A stretch of DNA of 48,228 bases from a virus: positions 1 through 48,228 of the IMG/VR virus record IMGVR_UViG_3300025117_000095; one strand, given 5' to 3'. The translations under genes were made by a program, and so were the position numbers. This document shows positions 47,051 through 48,228 of this stretch, piece after piece. The notes beneath the pieces are model-generated. The model made no database searches and was not told the origin of the DNA. It saw nothing but the letters and a program-made list of their open reading frames with translations. Within the stretch, counting starts at the first letter, position 1. Every line of letters begins with the position of its first letter.

Positions 47051-47563
47051 CTACTGCTCGTCGGAAGGAATCAGATCGAGGAGACTGGTCTGCTTCGCGT
47101 CTTCCGGCAGGGGGATCTCATCCGGGTGAACGACCTGGATTCGGCTTCCTTCGCAGATGCCCCGAAGATGCGGATCGGCGGAGTAGATGGTCACCGCGCC
47201 CTCAACGGCCGCGATGGCGACGATCTGCCTGTCGAACTTGTATTTCTCCCAAGGAGACTTCGCGCCGCCCTTCTTGTCGCCGGGCTTGCGGGCGGAACGG
47301 ATCTGGAGCGCCCACTCGATTGCCGCGCGCTGATCGAACGGCGCGATCTCCATGACGCGCGTCTGCTTCAGCTCGTCCAGGATCTCTTGATCCCGGCTGC
47401 CCGGCTTGGAGAGTAGCTCCGCCAGGACCGGGCAGGGGCAGACGATGGTGGTCTTCTCTCTCGCGAGCTTGTCGACGAGCCCCTTCAAGCGAAGCCGCCG
47501 CTCCTCAGTCGCTCGCGTCGATAGGAAGTCGATGAAGACATTCGCGTCGAAAACGACCTTCAT
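47051..47563 (-). CDS. PIN-domain nuclease (VapC-like)
   Basis: 170 aa. It opens with MKVVFDANVFIDFL, the first beta strand and first acidic residue (D6) of a PIN domain. E49 (in VLAELL), D111 (in KFDRQIVAIA) and D130 (in YSADPHL) fit the other three metal-binding acids of the family. PIN proteins are Mg-dependent ribonucleases, often toxins. Helix 4 is preceded by a basic insertion (about residues 90-107, KPGDKKGGAKSPWEK). The start follows the partner gene's stop by two bases; a longer reading frame exists upstream but overlaps the partner. It is the last gene of the leftward repressor operon, so lysogenic expression is likely. It could act as a toxin, a superinfection-exclusion nuclease or an RNA-processing regulator. 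Confidence 0.85.
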   Translation of the reverse strand: MKVVFDANVFIDFLSTRATEERRLRLKGLVDKLAREKTTIVCPCPVLAELLSKPGSRDQEILDELKQTRVMEIAPFDQRAAIEWALQIRSARKPGDKKGGAKSPWEKYKFDRQIVAIAAVEGAVTIYSADPHLRGICEGSRIQVVHPDEIPLPEDAKQTSLLDLIPSDEQ

Positions 47564-47565
47564 CC

Positions 47566-48228
47566 TCACCCTCGCATTCGTTGCCACTCCGCGATGGGGT
47601 CTTCGTGGACATCCCACGCGGAAGCGATGGCCTCGCCGATCCCCTTCATGGTCTCTGCAAGCGGCTTGTCGCCCCTCTCCACGATCTCGAGGATGCGAAA
47701 CGACTCCTGAATCCACCCGTCGCCATCAATCCTGCGCCACCGCCCATTCCCGGAGACGCACACGTCTTCGAGGTAGTGTTTCGATAGTTTCTTCGCGATC
47801 TTCTCCCGGGCGGTGCACTTGAGGATCACGCCGCGGTGATCTCGCAGCCAGACGGGGATGGTGGCGTCCTTCCCGCCCAGCCGGACCAGGCGCCCCCGGA
47901 TTTCGGCGGCTTCATGGATGACGATGTCGCCATGCAGATGGGCCTTTCGACCGGGAAAGAGAATTACCTTTCCCGCGGGGAAGCTCCTGAGGCGGCCCGA
48001 GGCGTTGTCCTCCCGGAGCATCCGATTCAGCTTCTGACGGGCATTTTCCGCGTCAGGTCGGATCTCGTTTTCAACAAGGCGCAGGCGTTCAACCACCTCG
48101 GGCAGGGCGTCCTGTTCGACCACAAGGCGAAGGCACGCGCTCCCTTTCGCGACGTTCCGGAAGTGCACTGCCGGGGGGTTGCCGAGAAACCTGGAAAGTT
48201 CGGTGAGGTACGCGGCGAGGCGGTCGAC
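47566..48228 (-). CDS. PIN-partner protein, C-terminal part; unknown function
   Basis: This is the 3' part of the 241-aa protein that starts at base 195 across the joint. It is soluble and mixed in charge, with no signal or membrane segment. An acidic/basic middle (EIRPDAENARQKLNRML) resembles a helical linker, and a later stretch (GDIVIHEAAEIRGRLVRLGG) looks like beta strands. The stop is two bases before the start of the PIN-domain gene, so the pair is translationally coupled. The layout resembles two-gene PIN modules in which the upstream protein is antitoxin or partner, but the protein is about three times the size of a usual VapB. The partner role is inferred from context only. Confidence 0.75.
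   Translation of the reverse strand, partial: VDRLAAYLTELSRFLGNPPAVHFRNVAKGSACLRLVVEQDALPEVVERLRLVENEIRPDAENARQKLNRMLREDNASGRLRSFPAGKVILFPGRKAHLHGDIVIHEAAEIRGRLVRLGGKDATIPVWLRDHRGVILKCTAREKIAKKLSKHYLEDVCVSGNGRWRRIDGDGWIQESFRILEIVERGDKPLAETMKGIGEAIASAWDVHEDPIAEWQRMRG
48103..48228. repeat. Terminal overlap, right copy
   Basis: Exact copy of bases 7-132. Joining the two copies gives a circle of about 48,096 bp and restores one continuous minus-strand gene (start 195, end 47566). Confidence 0.9.

Noticed and set aside
1-48228. Mu-like transposable phage
   Set aside because: MuF, gp44-like and gp47-like genes are present, but there is no DDE transposase or MuB; a tyrosine integrase with a tRNA attP is present instead.

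Overview
The window looks like the complete genome of a temperate, high-GC myovirus (contractile tail) of about 48.1 kb. The last 126 bases (48103-48228) repeat bases 7-132 exactly. A 241-codon minus-strand gene reads in frame across that joint (start at 195, end at 47566). The natural reading is a circular or circularly permuted genome with an assembly overlap of about 48,096 unique bp. The host is probably a GC-rich Gram-negative bacterium: the lysis cassette has spanin-like proteins and a GH19 endolysin, there is a lipoprotein, and genes have strong Shine-Dalgarno sites. I cannot name the host.

Layout. (1) Immunity region, around the joint (46870-975). An XRE repressor-like gene (247-690, minus) is followed by a leftward pair: an unknown 241-aa protein and a PIN-domain nuclease (47051-47563). 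This block is bracketed by two outward early promoters, PR (700-726, plus) and PL (46902-46928, minus). The two share a near-identical -35/-10/operator block, and GTGA-N7-TCAC operator-like sites lie at both. (2) Rightward early operon (751-8282): Cro-like HTH, an Acb2/Tad1-hairpin candidate anti-CBASS sponge, a CII-like HTH, a RecU-like resolvase, a DUF2303 protein, Cys-rich small proteins, an SF2 helicase, a replication initiator with iterons inside its own gene (6875-7075), and a sigma-r4-like HTH protein. (3) Accessory/regulatory island (8285-10956): BRO-type antirepressor (minus), an XRE-HATPase-STAS-like (DUF4325) fusion regulator, a remnant of the same HTH, and a lipoprotein. (4) Late operon (11309-38198): terminase, portal, scaffold, capsid, a repeat-built capsid-associated protein, connectors, sheath, tube, frameshifted tail chaperone, tape measure, baseplate, fibres and lysis. 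A second accessory island (26674-29565) sits inside the tail genes. It holds a MuF-type protein with a C-terminal CdiA-type RNase toxin domain, a candidate immunity gene, and small unknown genes including a paralogous HTH. (5) attP (38464-38510) is the 3' half of a tRNA-Pro(UGG) gene and lies inside the 3' end of the integrase gene. (6) Leftward early operon (46872 down to 38336): small unknown and Cys-rich proteins, a Sak4-like RecA-fold ATPase, an ASCH protein, a coiled-coil zinc protein, a DUF5131/C5-methyltransferase chimera, an adenine methyltransferase-like protein, excisionase and integrase.

How it works together. The repressor probably silences PL and PR through the shared operators in a lambda-like switch. 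The PIN pair lies downstream of the repressor and is probably expressed in the lysogen. Two paralogous small genes (1065-1379 minus; 46159-46464 plus) each lie antisense near the head of one early operon, and one has an operator-like site at about -41 of a good extended -10, the geometry of an activated lysogenic gene. The most interesting cargo is the MuF-CdiA toxin with its neighbour, the HTH-HATPase-DUF4325 regulator, the Acb2-like protein with a large insertion, and the PIN/unknown pair. All family calls are by eye from sequence; no search was run.
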